Translations under genes and position numbers: made by a program
Notes under the pieces: generated by a model
Told to the model about the DNA's origin: nothing
What the model saw: the letters and a program-made list of their open reading frames with translations, nothing else
The model's database searches: none
In this document: positions 9,942 to 20,090 of the stretch, piece after piece
Layout of the letters: each line of letters begins with the position of its first letter
Position numbering within the stretch: the first letter of the stretch is position 1
Assembly: GCA_977006965.1 (NCBI GenBank)
Contig: OZ345371.1
Coordinates: 372,001 to 436,000, forward strand
Reading direction: 5' to 3'
Length of the DNA stretch: 64,000 nucleotides
Source of the DNA: Phymatolithon calcareum
Taxonomy: Eukaryota; Rhodophyta; Florideophyceae; Hapalidiales

Positions 9942-11699
9942 ATGAAGGAATCAATCGAAGAAGCCATTCGAAAGTCTCCAACTGGAAAAGCCCCAGGTAT
10001 GGACGAGATCAAAGCTGAAATGCTGAAGCTAGACGTACCTCTGAATGCGGAGGTTCTTACAGCCCTATGGGAAGCCTGTGGGAGGTGCGGAGACATGCCA
10101 ATGTACTGGCAGAAGGCTCTAATGGTACCTATTCACAAGAAGGGACCACACCACGAACCTGAAAATTATCGCCCAATATCCCTGCTCAGTCATGCAAGGA
10201 AAGTTATTGAAACGGCAATAGATAGTATGCTCCGTGGGGTTTACTCCAACCACTGGTTCCAACTCGGGTTCCAAAAAGGGAAAAGTACAGAACTCGCAAT
10301 CCTAAGAGCCACGGAACTATTGAAAGGCCAACAAAGGTGCGTAGCAGTACTGGACCTCAAGGCAGCATACGACACTGTCCCAAGAAAACATCTGGTGGCC
10401 AGAATGAGACAGGTACTGCCACCAAAGCTATGCGCTATGACGGAAGCATTCTTGACACCGTCCTGGGTGTCAACCATCGGAGATACTGATAAGAACTGGT
10501 TTCTAGTGGACAGAGGAGTACCACAGGGGTCCCCTCTCAGTCCAAGTTTTTACAACATCTTCATGGACGAGTTTGCGGAACGCATGGGAGAAGTGCCCAG
10601 AGAATGGGCCGACGTTCCTTCAATCCTCTTCGCAGACGACGTAATTCTTCTAGCGAAATCACCTTCCGCTCTGCAGGGATTGCTAGACAAAGCCACTCAA
10701 TGGGCCCAAGAACGCGGGATGACATGGAACACGAAACAAGGAAAAAGCGAGATACTTGAATCGGATGAGACAGCGGGCGTGACATTCCAGCTGGCTAATA
10801 AGGCCCTCGCACATGTCGCGGAAGTCACCTACCTCGGAGTATCCCTAGGACCAGAGGGGGTCACAGATACACTGATGTTGCAACGCTTCAAGAAGGCTAG
10901 GATCGCTCTGTACGAGCTCCGTGCACTAGGGGTATTCAAGAAGGGAATTGGCATACATAAATGCATCCAAGTATACAAGGCATTAATCCAGCCACGCTGG
11001 GAGTACGCTATGCACTTAACACCGTGGACAGAAAATGTCCAGAGCGCGGTCAAGGAAGTGGAACAAACGTTTTTCAGACAAGTCTTCGGGCCACTGGCAC
11101 GAGGAAAGACGGATAGACTTCGCCTAATATGTCGAATCCAAGCTGCTTTCCATCGACGGGAAATACTAGCTTTCAAGATGCTGAGAGGGACCATAGCGAA
11201 GAAAGAAAAGTTTCTGATGCAAACACCAGAGAGAAGGAATTCAGAAGAGCTTCAAGCCACAAGTAACGACATCACATCGATGGAAACCAGAGAACCGTTT
11301 GATGAAGCGATGAAGCACATAATAGAGAACCAATCTGCAGAAGAACTCCGATCAGCATTCCTGAAAAAGGAAGGAGGGAGCCTGGAATCGAAGAGAAAGA
11401 AGAAAATTCCGTACGGCAAGACAAGAGAACTCCCCGCAATACTCAAATTTCCACAACTGAAACACAGACAACTGGCGGTTCAGTACGCCTTTGGAAGATT
11501 TCCCCAAGTGTCTACCACACTGATGGCAGATAGATTCGGAAACAAAGTCAGACAGCACATGGAGACCCTGGATCGCAACTTGTCGGTCTATGAACTCAAG
11601 GAAGACGACAGAGCGGCAACTGAGAAGGCATTATATGACCTTTTGCTCTTCAGCAAAAGCATCATCGAGAGTATGCAGCATGAAGAAGACCTGTACTGA
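9942..11699 (+). CDS. LINE-A reverse transcriptase, near complete
   Basis: This 585-aa frame covers all reverse transcriptase motifs in order. Near the N-terminus is the GKAPGMD box, then YRPISLLS, VLDLKAAYDTVPRKHL (first catalytic Asp), RGVPQGSPLSPSFYNIFMDE, FADDVILLAKS (catalytic Asp pair), GMTWNTKQGKSEI and YLGVSLGPEGV. A thumb region (PRWEYAMHLTPWTENVQ) and a family-specific basic C-terminus (KKIPYGKTRELPAILKFP, FGRFPQVSTT) follow. No endonuclease or RNase H domain is present, and no ORF1 lies upstream. The frame is entire and the FADD box is intact. The Met at 9942 is the first in frame; the true N-terminus may lie further upstream in a broken frame. The usual 200-bp LINE-A 3' UTR and poly(A) are missing: about 20 bp after the stop, SD2 sequence begins. 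The copy is therefore immobile although its frame is preserved. Confidence 0.85.
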   Translation: MKESIEEAIRKSPTGKAPGMDEIKAEMLKLDVPLNAEVLTALWEACGRCGDMPMYWQKALMVPIHKKGPHHEPENYRPISLLSHARKVIETAIDSMLRGVYSNHWFQLGFQKGKSTELAILRATELLKGQQRCVAVLDLKAAYDTVPRKHLVARMRQVLPPKLCAMTEAFLTPSWVSTIGDTDKNWFLVDRGVPQGSPLSPSFYNIFMDEFAERMGEVPREWADVPSILFADDVILLAKSPSALQGLLDKATQWAQERGMTWNTKQGKSEILESDETAGVTFQLANKALAHVAEVTYLGVSLGPEGVTDTLMLQRFKKARIALYELRALGVFKKGIGIHKCIQVYKALIQPRWEYAMHLTPWTENVQSAVKEVEQTFFRQVFGPLARGKTDRLRLICRIQAAFHRREILAFKMLRGTIAKKEKFLMQTPERRNSEELQATSNDITSMETREPFDEAMKHIIENQSAEELRSAFLKKEGGSLESKRKKKIPYGKTRELPAILKFPQLKHRQLAVQYAFGRFPQVSTTLMADRFGNKVRQHMETLDRNLSVYELKEDDRAATEKALYDLLLFSKSIIESMQHEEDLY

Positions 11700-11719
11700 A
11701 AGAAGAAGCGGCGCCTCAA

Positions 11720-12420
11720 TAGCGATTCACAGTATGTCATGTAGTCCCAAGAAATGAGGTAGATACTGTAGCACACAGTATATGAGAGCTTAAGACAGGT
11801 AAGTATACAAACTCTGGTATTTCAATACCAAGAAGCGAGACAGGAAGTGCACAACCGTCCCCGAACCCAGACAAGATCCCAAGAGCAGAAACAATAAGAA
11901 GAATGAAGCCAACCATAAATCAGACCTTGTACATTGTATTCCAGACATTATCCCAGCTGCGATACTCCCGAATATGGTCAGCAATGCGACATGTGCTGTC
12001 TGCTGCATGAAAAAACTTCTGTGGAATATTGATGTTTTGCAACTGAGTAAGAGAAGCAGGATTGATCCTGTCCCACGGGCATCCAGTAATCTTTCATCGG
12101 CGAGAAGCAAACTTACAAAAGGACAGGAGAGTGTAATATATTGTCCGTAGTAGGTCTCCAGAATGGGCTGAATGCATTCTGCGCGCGCCTTATTCGTAAC
12201 ATCTTGCCAGCATGGATCTTTCTGTTGTGTCGACAAGTTAATGTTCACCAGACTTGTCAAATCCATCTCTGGAGCTGTACTTGGTTCAGCGGCGAGTTGA
12301 TGATTTAAATCTTATACCAACCATTTCCCTTTGAAATCTCGTTTTCGGCCGGAATTTTGTTTCTCAGAGAAAGGACAAGAAGAAGACAGAAAAGGAAAAT
12401 CGTAGTCATTGTTAATCAGA
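11720..12420 (-). pseudogene. SD2 membrane protein, copy C (N-terminal half only)
   Basis: This is a paralogue of the 442-aa membrane protein at 55941-57269. The minus strand from about 12405 carries the same signal-peptide region and, after frame changes, the ectodomain block QQKDPCWQDVTNKARAECIQ and ILETYYGQYITLSCPF (ORF 11790-12266). First-helix sequence follows in a shifted frame. Sequence equivalent to the rest of the gene (TM2 onwards) is absent, because similarity stops near 11720 where the LINE-A frame ends. The similarity continues upstream of the gene to about 12515, so 5' flanking DNA was duplicated too. Confidence 0.8.
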
Positions 12421-12513
12421 GAGACTTTGCTGTCCCTCGGCAGTTACTTCCTTGTTTTGTTCATCCAAGGTGACGATCTCTTGAGATTCGTTTCGCTGAG
12501 AAGTCGGAGCAGC

Positions 12514-13041
12514 TCAGAAGTCCATTTTCTTTAGCTCCAAGTTCCGTCCCGCGGGTGCAAACGAAAGCAACTGCTTTTCGTGGACCGTTACATAAGTTAG
12601 ATAGCGAACTCTGACCGTCATTGGGCTCTTCGCTGGAACAACATGGAAAGCAGAGTTTACTTGAAAATCAATAAAACTATTGAGTAATTTGAGAAAGTGC
12701 GCAGAGTGACACCAGGGGAAAGTTAAACACGGGGAGGAAAGCAAGTCGGTTGTCATACCGTTTTTCTCAAGCGCTGCACGTACGGTCTGTATGAAGCGTG
12801 AACAGCAATGGAAAACTCCATCATAAAAATATGTGAGAAAGCCGTGAGGATTTTGTGAACATTGGGAGTCCCAATATTGTGACGACTCACGCTGCGCCAT
12901 TCGCCGCTTGCTGAAAATTATCAGAATTAACGTTGCTGAGTGCACTGTGCATACACGATGTATTCGAGTCCAAGTTATCGCACCTTTCACCTGCGCAGGC
13001 ATCGATCTCGCGGCCATGCAAGCAACCATTAACGCACACAC
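12514..13041 (-). CDS. Unknown 175-aa frame
   Basis: This frame lies upstream of the SD2 copy C and reads in the same direction, ending just where SD2 similarity ends. Composition is mixed (YFYDGVFHCCSRFIQTVRAA, then SFIDFQVNSAFHVVPAKSPM), with several Cys in the first half and hydrophobic stretches. I recognise no domain. No counterpart is seen upstream of the other two SD2 copies. It may be a gene remnant or a chance frame. Confidence 0.25.
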   Translation of the reverse strand: MCALMVACMAARSMPAQVKGAITWTRIHRVCTVHSATLILIIFSKRRMAQRESSQYWDSQCSQNPHGFLTYFYDGVFHCCSRFIQTVRAALEKNGMTTDLLSSPCLTFPWCHSAHFLKLLNSFIDFQVNSAFHVVPAKSPMTVRVRYLTYVTVHEKQLLSFAPAGRNLELKKMDF

Positions 13042-13079
13042 ACGTCCATGTCGTAGTGCACCTTACGTTTGTGAGAGAA

Positions 13080-14100
13080 TTTCCAAGAAGGGCACAAGGG
13101 GAGAATGGAGAGTGACACAAAAGCGCAAGGAGTAGAAGGATAGTGATACAACGGACGTACTAAGGGAAAAAGGAGCGACGAAAGGCTGCGCAAGTAGTAA
13201 ATGAAGACAACTAGAGTAAAAGAGCAACGAAAAGAAGGGCACAAGGAGTACAAGAGGGGTTAAGACAAGGTCAAAAGGGATAAAAATGAGTAAAACAAAG
13301 CGCACAAGGGGTAGAAGCCATGTTTCAAGAAGAACAAAGAGGAAAAAAGGGACGAGCAAGGAGGGCACAAGAGATATAATGTGAGTGAAACAAGGCGAGG
13401 AAAGGTTAAAACAGAAGTGAAACAAAGGTCGTACAGATGGCAATGTAATGGCCTTAGTGACGAAAGGAGTAAGCGCAGAGTGACAAATAGAGTGAATATG
13501 AAAAAGCGGAATGCAACAGGGGCGGACAGGGGAGAAACAAGAGCGGTGGTGCATATCATACGAGTAATGAGAAGTGTGGTGGATGAGCAGGCCAAGGAGC
13601 GAAATATGGGGATAATCGAGCGCAGCACAATGACGCATGAAGCGGAGCAAGAAGACAAGGGCACAAGTGGTAGAAGCGATGTGGAAAAGGGACAAGCACA
13701 AGTGATGAAATCGAAGTGATGCAAAACGCGGAAGGGATAAAGTGAAAGCGACACGAGGGGCGTATCGATGGTAGAGGACTGATGAAATTTTCGAAAGTAG
13801 TAAGCGGAGAGTGGCACAAAGGGTGAATAGGAAACATACAGAGTGACGCAGGGCGAATGGAGGAGGAACGAGAGACCCGATACACAGCACGCGAGTAATT
13901 ACAATTGTGGTCGATCAGTAGGCGAAGAGTGAAATTTGGGGCTGACGGAGTGCAGACCAGTGACGCATGGAGCGGAGCAAGGACATAAGCTGGAACGTTG
14001 GGCAGATCAGGACACGGGATTCACACGAGGAGCGGACAAGGGTTAACAGAGGGTGAATATGCAAAACACGGAGACGGGAGGGAGACGGAGAAGGACACTA
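13080..14100. repeat. Purine-rich degenerate tandem array, ~330-bp period
   Basis: The plus strand is strongly A+G-rich for about 1 kb. Long units recur at about 330 bp spacing. The stretch from 13462 (GAAAGGAGTAAGCGCAGAGT) to about 13690 aligns with that from 13791 (GAAAGTAGTAAGCGGAGAGT) to about 14020, and a poorer unit precedes them. Smaller words such as GGGCACAAG and AGTGACGCATG recur inside. The long minus-strand frames here (13063-13890 and 13260-13817) are low-complexity products of the pyrimidine-rich strand and are not called as genes. Confidence 0.75.
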
Positions 14101-14297
14101 AATTGGAGGAATAGATCTTTTGTTTAAGTTTTCCATACTTTACACTCTTTAATTTTATCTTTTGCGTAGGTGCAAAGCACCTTCACGAAGCCACTTGTTT
14201 ACCACTAAAGATGCAATAATACGCAATCTGTGTAAGAATGTGAGCTCCAAAATCCCGCCTCCACGACGGTGCATATCGGAATGTTTTGCAGATTGAG

Positions 14298-15548
14298 CTA
14301 CAAATCGAGGAAATTCGCTGCATGGACAGAAAAAGGTGGCACAATTCGCCAAATCGGCACGACTTGCAAATAATATTACTCGATATGATACACAGATCAC
14401 TCTCTAAAAATAAACTTGTCAATAAAATAAAATTTATTTGAGGAAATTCGCTGCATGGACAGAAAAAGGTGGCAAAAATTCGCTAAATCGGCACCCCTTG
14501 CAATAACTACTACTCGTTATGATACACAGAACACTCCACAGAAATAAACTTATCAAAAAAATAATATTTATTTAATGCGCAACTCTCTATGCTTCAGCTC
14601 TTCGTCGCAAGTAGCATCTCCCTCATCGCAGGCGGTGAGGTCAATTATCATTGACTGAGCCGCTTTCTCGATGTGTTTTCCCTTCGCCTTGACAATATTG
14701 TGGATGTTCGGCACGGCGCATGTCTGCGAGAAGTGATCGGTGCTTCCCGCACGAGGAGCAGTGAAGGGCCCTCATTTCGGACGGTAAGTAGGGCCTCTTG
14801 CGCTGGCAGCCCGGCTTAGCGACAAGGTCAAACGGAAGCAAATCATCCTGTATTCTGGTCACCAGTGACTGGAATACGAGTGATGCTGCCCTCGTGTTGC
14901 TTGGCCAACGTTTTCAACAGTCATGCGTCCCCAAACCAGTTCTTGTTTCCCTGGTCGAACGCGACTCGATGCTGCGCCAAGCGTCTAGAAACGTACAAAA
15001 GTGCAGCGACGACATGGCTACATGGCCGCTGGTGCTCTCCAAAGTGGCGGCAAGAGCATGTAGCGCGGTAGGCGCAGTTAACAGCCACGTGGAATGGTGT
15101 CACTTATCTGCTAACAACACACCTCAGCGTGTCCCTTTCGATGACCTCCGGCGCCACAAGCAGCTTCTCCGCTCGGAGGATTTTTCCTGGTGCTTCTTGT
15201 ACCAGTGGCGTGAGTAACTTCCTCGTCGATGTGCCTTCCCAATAGACGTGTTGTGGGCGATTACGAGGTTGACAACGTAGTCAAAGTTTGCTCTAGGGTA
15301 GTTGCCCGCACTTAACACAAGCTCCTTCTTTCTCCATGACTTCAGACGGCTCAGGCGAGAGCGTTTTGAGTTAGCTTAGCTCTCGAATGCGACTAGGTGC
15401 GGAGTACTTTGTGTACCGGATGACTACTGTAATGACAAGCGGCTGTCTGGCTCATATCATAACGAGTAGTAGTTGTTGCAAGGGTGCCGATATAGCGAAT
15501 TTTGCCACCTTTTTCGGTCCATGCAGCAAATTTCGTCTCTACAAATCG
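14298..15548 (-). mobile_element. MULE M1: internally deleted Mutator-like element with TSD
   Basis: The element spans 14308-15538 between direct repeats CTACAAATCG (14298-14307 and 15539-15548), the 9-10 bp expected of Mutator-like elements. The left terminus is present twice in tandem: 14308-14440 and 14441-14574 are about 85-90% alike, and each begins with GAAATTCGCTGCATGGAC. The right terminus (about 15445-15538) is its inverted counterpart. The inside is a deletion derivative of a transposase gene read on the minus strand. Similar relics are M2 (18064-20263), M3 (51066-52530) and M4 (57640-58763). Confidence 0.88.
14600..15342 (-). pseudogene. MULE M1 transposase remnant (N-terminus fused to C-terminus)
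   Basis: From 15342 the N-terminal block LVLSAGNYPRANFDYVVNLV matches LVLQVGDYFGSSFDDAVNLV of M4. After a short unmatched segment the C-terminal part follows: a SWIM zinc finger CSCRHFGEHQRPCSHVVAAL (CxC...CxH), then a region with FDLVAKPGCQRKRPYLPSEM and a partial zinc knuckle (HCSSCG). The catalytic DDE core is missing altogether. SWIM fingers are a known hallmark of MULE transposases; the C-terminal knuckle appears specific to this family. Frames change at least twice, so no protein is expected. It may be mobilised in trans through its termini. Confidence 0.75.
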
Positions 15549-15622
15549 TATGTCTTTAGAAGCAGAAAATCATGGCAAATAGTAATTCTGGAGAAGAGAG
15601 TGATTACTTGTTTATTTTGAGG

Positions 15623-17245
15623 AGCTATGGCAGGGGTTGAGCCAATTTGATTGCACTGCCAAGTTACTTGCTCGCAATTGCAATTTTGGGGGATTGCTTC
15701 GTGGATTTAGATTTCCATTAGGATTGCAATCTGGGATTGCAAATGAAAACGATCCCCCAGAATTGCATATGGGATTGCACGCCATGCTTGTACTCGTCAT
15801 TGGAGATTGCCAATCGGTAACTCATGTGTCCCTTGAACCGTTAAAAAACACCTGAGAAGCACAGCAGCATTTGACCCAAATAAACCAAATAATTGTCTGG
15901 AAAAAATGCTGCCGTGCTCTCCCAGTGAAGCAAATTATTTTCTCCCTTCTGTTAAAATTCAATTTCGACATGAAAGTTCTTTCTGTTTCAATAAATTACT
16001 GCTTAGCGTCTTGTAGGTACCAGCATGGGAATGTTAGGAGGGGGACAAAAGCTGGAGATTTGTCATACCGAATTTTAATGATAAGCCTATGTGGCATCCG
16101 TATGCGGCAGAGACGGTAGGGCAAAAATGTATCATAAACGTTTCCGGTTGATAGAAAAAATACAGCTTCCAGCTCGCGTACATTATGGACCGTATTTAGA
16201 GAAGCCTCTCGTTGCAGGATCCCATTCTGGAGAGAAATAATACGGAAGTAGGTTTTCGGGCTCTGCCTGTGCAATGTGCAGAAAACGTACACGGCTCGCG
16301 CCCGTGGCTTTTGTGATTTTCAAAACTTGCCGCGAAAATTCGAGATATAGCCGTTGTACTCTGGGCGGATTTAACAATATTTTAATTTATGAAACGGAAG
16401 ACTTGGAGGTGTGGCACGCGTCTTTTGTTGTGTGAAACGGCGATGGACGCCAGCGGAACGTTCTCGAAGGCGAGTAGCTCGTCTGACGAACCCGGGCTTC
16501 AATCAGCTGTGATTTCCGGGCTGGAACAAGGGGCTCGGTTGCCCGCTCATCCGGCAGTGGTCCTCTCTTGAGAGAAGTGCTCACATGATCCATTTCTGCG
16601 AAATATAACCTATCACGTGCGGCCACGTTACCTCAATTTCATCAGCTAATCACGAAAGCGCCCGTACAAGCGCCTCGGAATCTGGCATGGCACCGCAGCG
16701 TTTACTGCACTCCAACTATACTGTCCCTAGGATGCTTACAGATCTACATGTCCTGGCACAATTCCATTGGACGTCGTTGAACGACGGCTCTATCAGAGAG
16801 CTGCAAGAATCGAGCTTCATAACTTAATTTTTGATACAAAGATTTCGTTATATTTAACCTGACATAACGAAGGACACCTTTTTTAATACATTTTTTGAAA
16901 CATCAATTTTCTTTTTTTTTTCGCCGTCCTAACATTCCCTTGGTACCAGCATCGTGTAATTATGCGGTTTCCATACGCGCAACTACGTCATAAGTAAATA
17001 AGCCCTCACCTATGTTTTCAACGCGTTCTATTTCCGGAACCCACCTTGCTGGAGCACAAAAGCGGATTTATCGAATTGAAGATGGGATTATATGCAAATC
17101 ATTGAACTGTAGTAGGGACTGCTCTCTTTTGAGAGGTGGGATTGCAGTTGCGATTGCAAAAATATTCCGGGAGCAAGTCGATTGCGAGATTGGCTCATAG
17201 ACAACAATCTCCAGTAACCAAATGGGCTCGGCCCCTGAGCTATGG
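15623..17245. mobile_element. Non-autonomous hAT element, 1.6 kb, with 8-bp TSD
   Basis: The direct repeats AGCTATGG at 15623-15630 and 17238-17245 are perfect and 8 bp, the hAT length. Inside them the termini are inverted: the left starts CAGGGGTTGAGCCAATTTG (15631), and the right, read inward, starts CAGGGGCCGAGCCCATTTG (from 17237). These match at 16 of 19 positions. Subterminal GATTGCA words recur near both ends. The 1607-bp interior has only short frames and no transposase motif, so it would depend on an enzyme supplied elsewhere. An 8-bp inverted repeat (TTCGTTAT/ATAACGAA, 16844-16871) lies inside. Confidence 0.82.
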
Positions 17246-18054
17246 ATGCTCGCAGAAAGCTCGTACATCTATTTTGCAAACAAGTACGAAAAAATGCACG
17301 AACGCAAGAGGCAATCGTTTTCTAAGATTTTCAGATTAAATATGACGTATCATAACGGTGGAGTGCAGCTTCTGAAATCTAAATTTCGATCCAAAGGGGT
17401 ATGAAGGGCGGATAGTTGGCGGGAAAGGTACAATACAATTAGATTTCAGTGTACATTCGACCCCTTCTAACTGCAACCCTTGTAACTGAAACGTCAATGG
17501 CTCTAGCCACGTCAATCTTTTCCGCCAGGGTCCATGATGGCTTCTTCAGGATCCTGTTGGAGCAAATGCACGCCATGTCCCCTACATTTCCGGCTTTCGG
17601 ACGTACACCTTTAACATTTGAGCTGTCATACAAATTCGAATCCAGAATATCCTGGGTATCTGGTTATCAGACCTCTCCACATTGGACATCCAGTAATCAA
17701 GGATTTACTGTAATGACTGACAACATAATATGTTATGATTCATATGCGCTCCAGGGTATGAAGACCCTGGCGCGCAACCTGTCAGGATATGAACTCAAAG
17801 GGGAAAACAGAATCGCAATTGAGAAAGCTCGGGATGAGCAAACTGATAGTCAGCAAGAATTTCATATATAGCATAGAACAAGATGCATATATATTTTTTA
17901 ACAACATGAAGCTAAGAAAAAAACGAGCATGGAGACTGTAATCACTAGATCTCTTGCCTCTTTACTGTTAGTGCGAGCTAAGCTTATGTACCTGAGTGCA
18001 CCGTCGCTCCAGCGGTTGCATCTAGGGTATGATGTGAATTATAACAGAAACAAC
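17246..18054. other. Spacer with a LINE-A fragment
   Basis: This is mostly unassigned. At about 17755-17870 (+) the frame KTLARNLSGYELKGENRIAI matches the C-terminus of LINE-A (METLDRNLSVYELKEDDRAA), so a short LINE-A piece of about 115 bp is present without poly(A). The segment 17429-17720 has a weak transposase-like helix on the minus strand, judged too weak to call. Confidence 0.55.
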
Positions 18055-18148
18055 GTTTTTATAGAGCAAATTCTCTAAATGGTCACTGAAAGTGGTGAAA
18101 GTACGCTAAACATCCAACCAAGCCAAAACTATTACTCATCCGTTACGT

Positions 18149-19346
18149 GGAGCGCTGACAGTTTTTCGCGGACGACGTGCAGCTCCAAGCCGCCAATTCC
18201 GATGGTAAGCAATGGCTTTTGGATACGGCGACGAGCTGGGCCACAGAAAATGGAATGACATGGAACACTAAGAAAGGAAAAAGCGAAGTGCTTATCTATC
18301 CTGGATTATTCAAACGCAAGTTCCGGCTCTCAGGCCAGGAGCTCCACGAAACTCGCCTACTGGAATACCTGGGAACTACGATCGACAACACGGGAGTAAC
18401 CCACCACGCAACACTAAAGCGCATCAACGCGGCGAAGGGAATCATCATGGGACTAAAAGACCTGGGAGTCCAAGCGCAAGGACTAGCTACTACCAAGAAC
18501 ATAGCAATGTACAAGGCTCTTGTGCAATGCAGATGGGAGTACGCGATACACCTCACACCATGGACAAACTCAGTTGAAGCGCAGATCAACCAAGCGGAGG
18601 GTCAGTTCTACTCTGTTGCCTTCGGTAACTACGCGAAACGAGTGCACGCTCGAATGCGAGCCCTCTGCAGAATTACTCCACCAAAGATAAGAAGAGCGCA
18701 ACTCGGAGAGCACTTCGCAGAGAAGATTATACGAGGGAAGGACGAAATCGAGAAGGAAGCAAAATACGCAGGAAAAGAAGGGGACATACAGCAAGCAGAG
18801 AGAGATATCCGCTATCTGAAGGAGTATGAGCTCTTAAGAGGCAGTACGGAGCGAGCCGTACGAGGGCTGGTGACCCAGAAACACGAGAGGCACCGCCGAC
18901 GACAGGAATGGATTGAAAAGGAAGAAGAAGAAGAGAGTAAAATTGCCGTCGATACTAAGGAGAAAGTAAGCCCTGTACTATAAATTCGATCGAGGAAGCA
19001 CCGACTCCTAGCAGTCAAGTGGTTCTTTGGCCTCTTCCCACTACGAAGAGCAGAGTCGTACGTTGAGCATTTCAACGAGGTCGCGGAAGAGAATCTGAAA
19101 ACTCTACAGCAAAATTTAACAAGTCCAAGAGCAGAAGAATCTTGGGAAAAAGGGACGAAAACGGCGATTGACAAACTTTTAGCCTTGGAAATCCATATGT
19201 TAGAAGAAATGTTAGTGTAATGTGATCTGATTGGGTAATGAGATGGCAGTATGAACGGGAACCTGCTCTGGTGTTGGTGAATACCGGCGTTGAGGCTTCT
19301 AAAATAAAAACCTACAATTTCCTCCCCCCCGGAGTGCTGACAGTTT
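18149..19346 (+). mobile_element. LINE-C2, 5'-truncated, with 16-bp TSD
   Basis: The flanking duplications are GGAGCGCTGACAGTTT (18149-18164) and GGAGTGCTGACAGTTT (19331-19346), with one mismatch. The element starts exactly at the FADD box of the reverse transcriptase (FADDVQLQAANSDGKQWLL) and ends in a C-rich tail (TTCCTCCCCCCC, 19319-19330). It is nearly identical to LINE-C1 at 7095-8214 but in the opposite orientation, which also makes a distant inverted repeat of about 1.1 kb. The target is the MULE M2 leader. Confidence 0.92.
18177..18983 (+). pseudogene. LINE-C2 reverse transcriptase remnant with nonsense codon
   Basis: This 268-codon frame runs from the catalytic palm edge through GMTWNTKKGKSEVLIYPG, the thumb block CRWEYAIHLTPWTNSVEAQI and the charged coiled region. 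It stops at TAA 18981-18983, where LINE-C1 has CAA (Gln). After the stop the same frame goes on to about 19220 with the C-terminal block HRLLAVKWFFGLFPLRRAE, so a single C-to-T change explains the truncation. N-terminal fingers are missing through 5' truncation. Confidence 0.8.
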
Positions 19347-20090
19347 CGTTCTTTGGACGGAAAAAGGGAAGTGGCTTCTATTTCCGCTTGATCCAACTTT
19401 TTTGCACATCTTCGAATTCGTCTGACAGGCTCAACGCACCACAATACCGTACTAATCACTCTGAAACCATGAAAAAGAAGAAGCTCGTGCTCCAGGTGGG
19501 CGGCTACTTTGGATCAAGCTTCGACGACATTGTGAACGTCGTAATCTCCCAAAACGCCCCAATCGTGAAGGCACACTTCGTGGAGAGGCGCGACAATAAG
19601 CGTTTGAGCTCATCTGTAGCCAGAGCACAGCTTGCACCTTCCGCGTGAGCGCTAGCGCGCTGCCGAGCGTCCGGCGCGTCAGGATCACCAAGTCAATCGG
19701 ATAGAGCTGTGTTGGAGGCCCCTCAAAGGAGAGCTAGTTCAAGACTGTGCTACTTTGGCCAAGCAACAAGAGGGCAGCATCACGCGTGTTACATTTACTG
19801 GTGACTAGATAGTACAGGAAGATTTGGTGCCATTTGAACTTGTCGCTAAGCCAGGCCGTAAGCTCAAGAAGCCTTACGTCCCGTCTGAAATGAGGACCCG
19901 TCACTGCTTCTCGTGTGAACACACCGGTCACTTCACACAGACAGGTGGTAGGCCCAATATACACAATCTTATCGAGGCGAAGCGAAAGCACATCGAAAAA
20001 GCGGCTCAGTCCATTATCATCAACCGCACGGCCTTCGAGCACGGAGATGCTAACAATAGTTGCGACGAAGAGCTAAACCAAAGAGAGTAG
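19347..20090 (+). pseudogene. MULE M2 transposase remnant
   Basis: The N-terminal part KKLVLQVGGYFGSSFDDIVN begins the MuDR DNA-binding domain, followed out of frame by CSQ..ACTFRV and SIGHSC, the zinc-binding C..C..H..C set. Near 19738 the sequence jumps to the C-terminal tail: LVPFELVAKPGRKLKKPYVP, then a zinc knuckle HCFSCEHTGHFTQTGG (19824-20090). In the knuckle the last Cys is replaced by Gly relative to the M3 copy (C-x2-C-x4-H-x4-C). The DDE core and SWIM finger are deleted. Confidence 0.7.

Noticed and set aside
13063-13890. Long minus-strand frame of 275 aa, apparently multi-pass
   Set aside because: It is the translation of the pyrimidine-rich strand of a tandem array. A second frame (13260-13817) is equally open and equally biased, so openness reflects composition and not coding.
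17429-17720. Pogo/Tigger-like MITE with CAGT ends and a psq-type helix on the minus strand
   Set aside because: The ends are not inverted copies beyond 4-5 bp, no TA duplication is present, and the helix (WTLAEKIDVARAI) is too short to be convincing.
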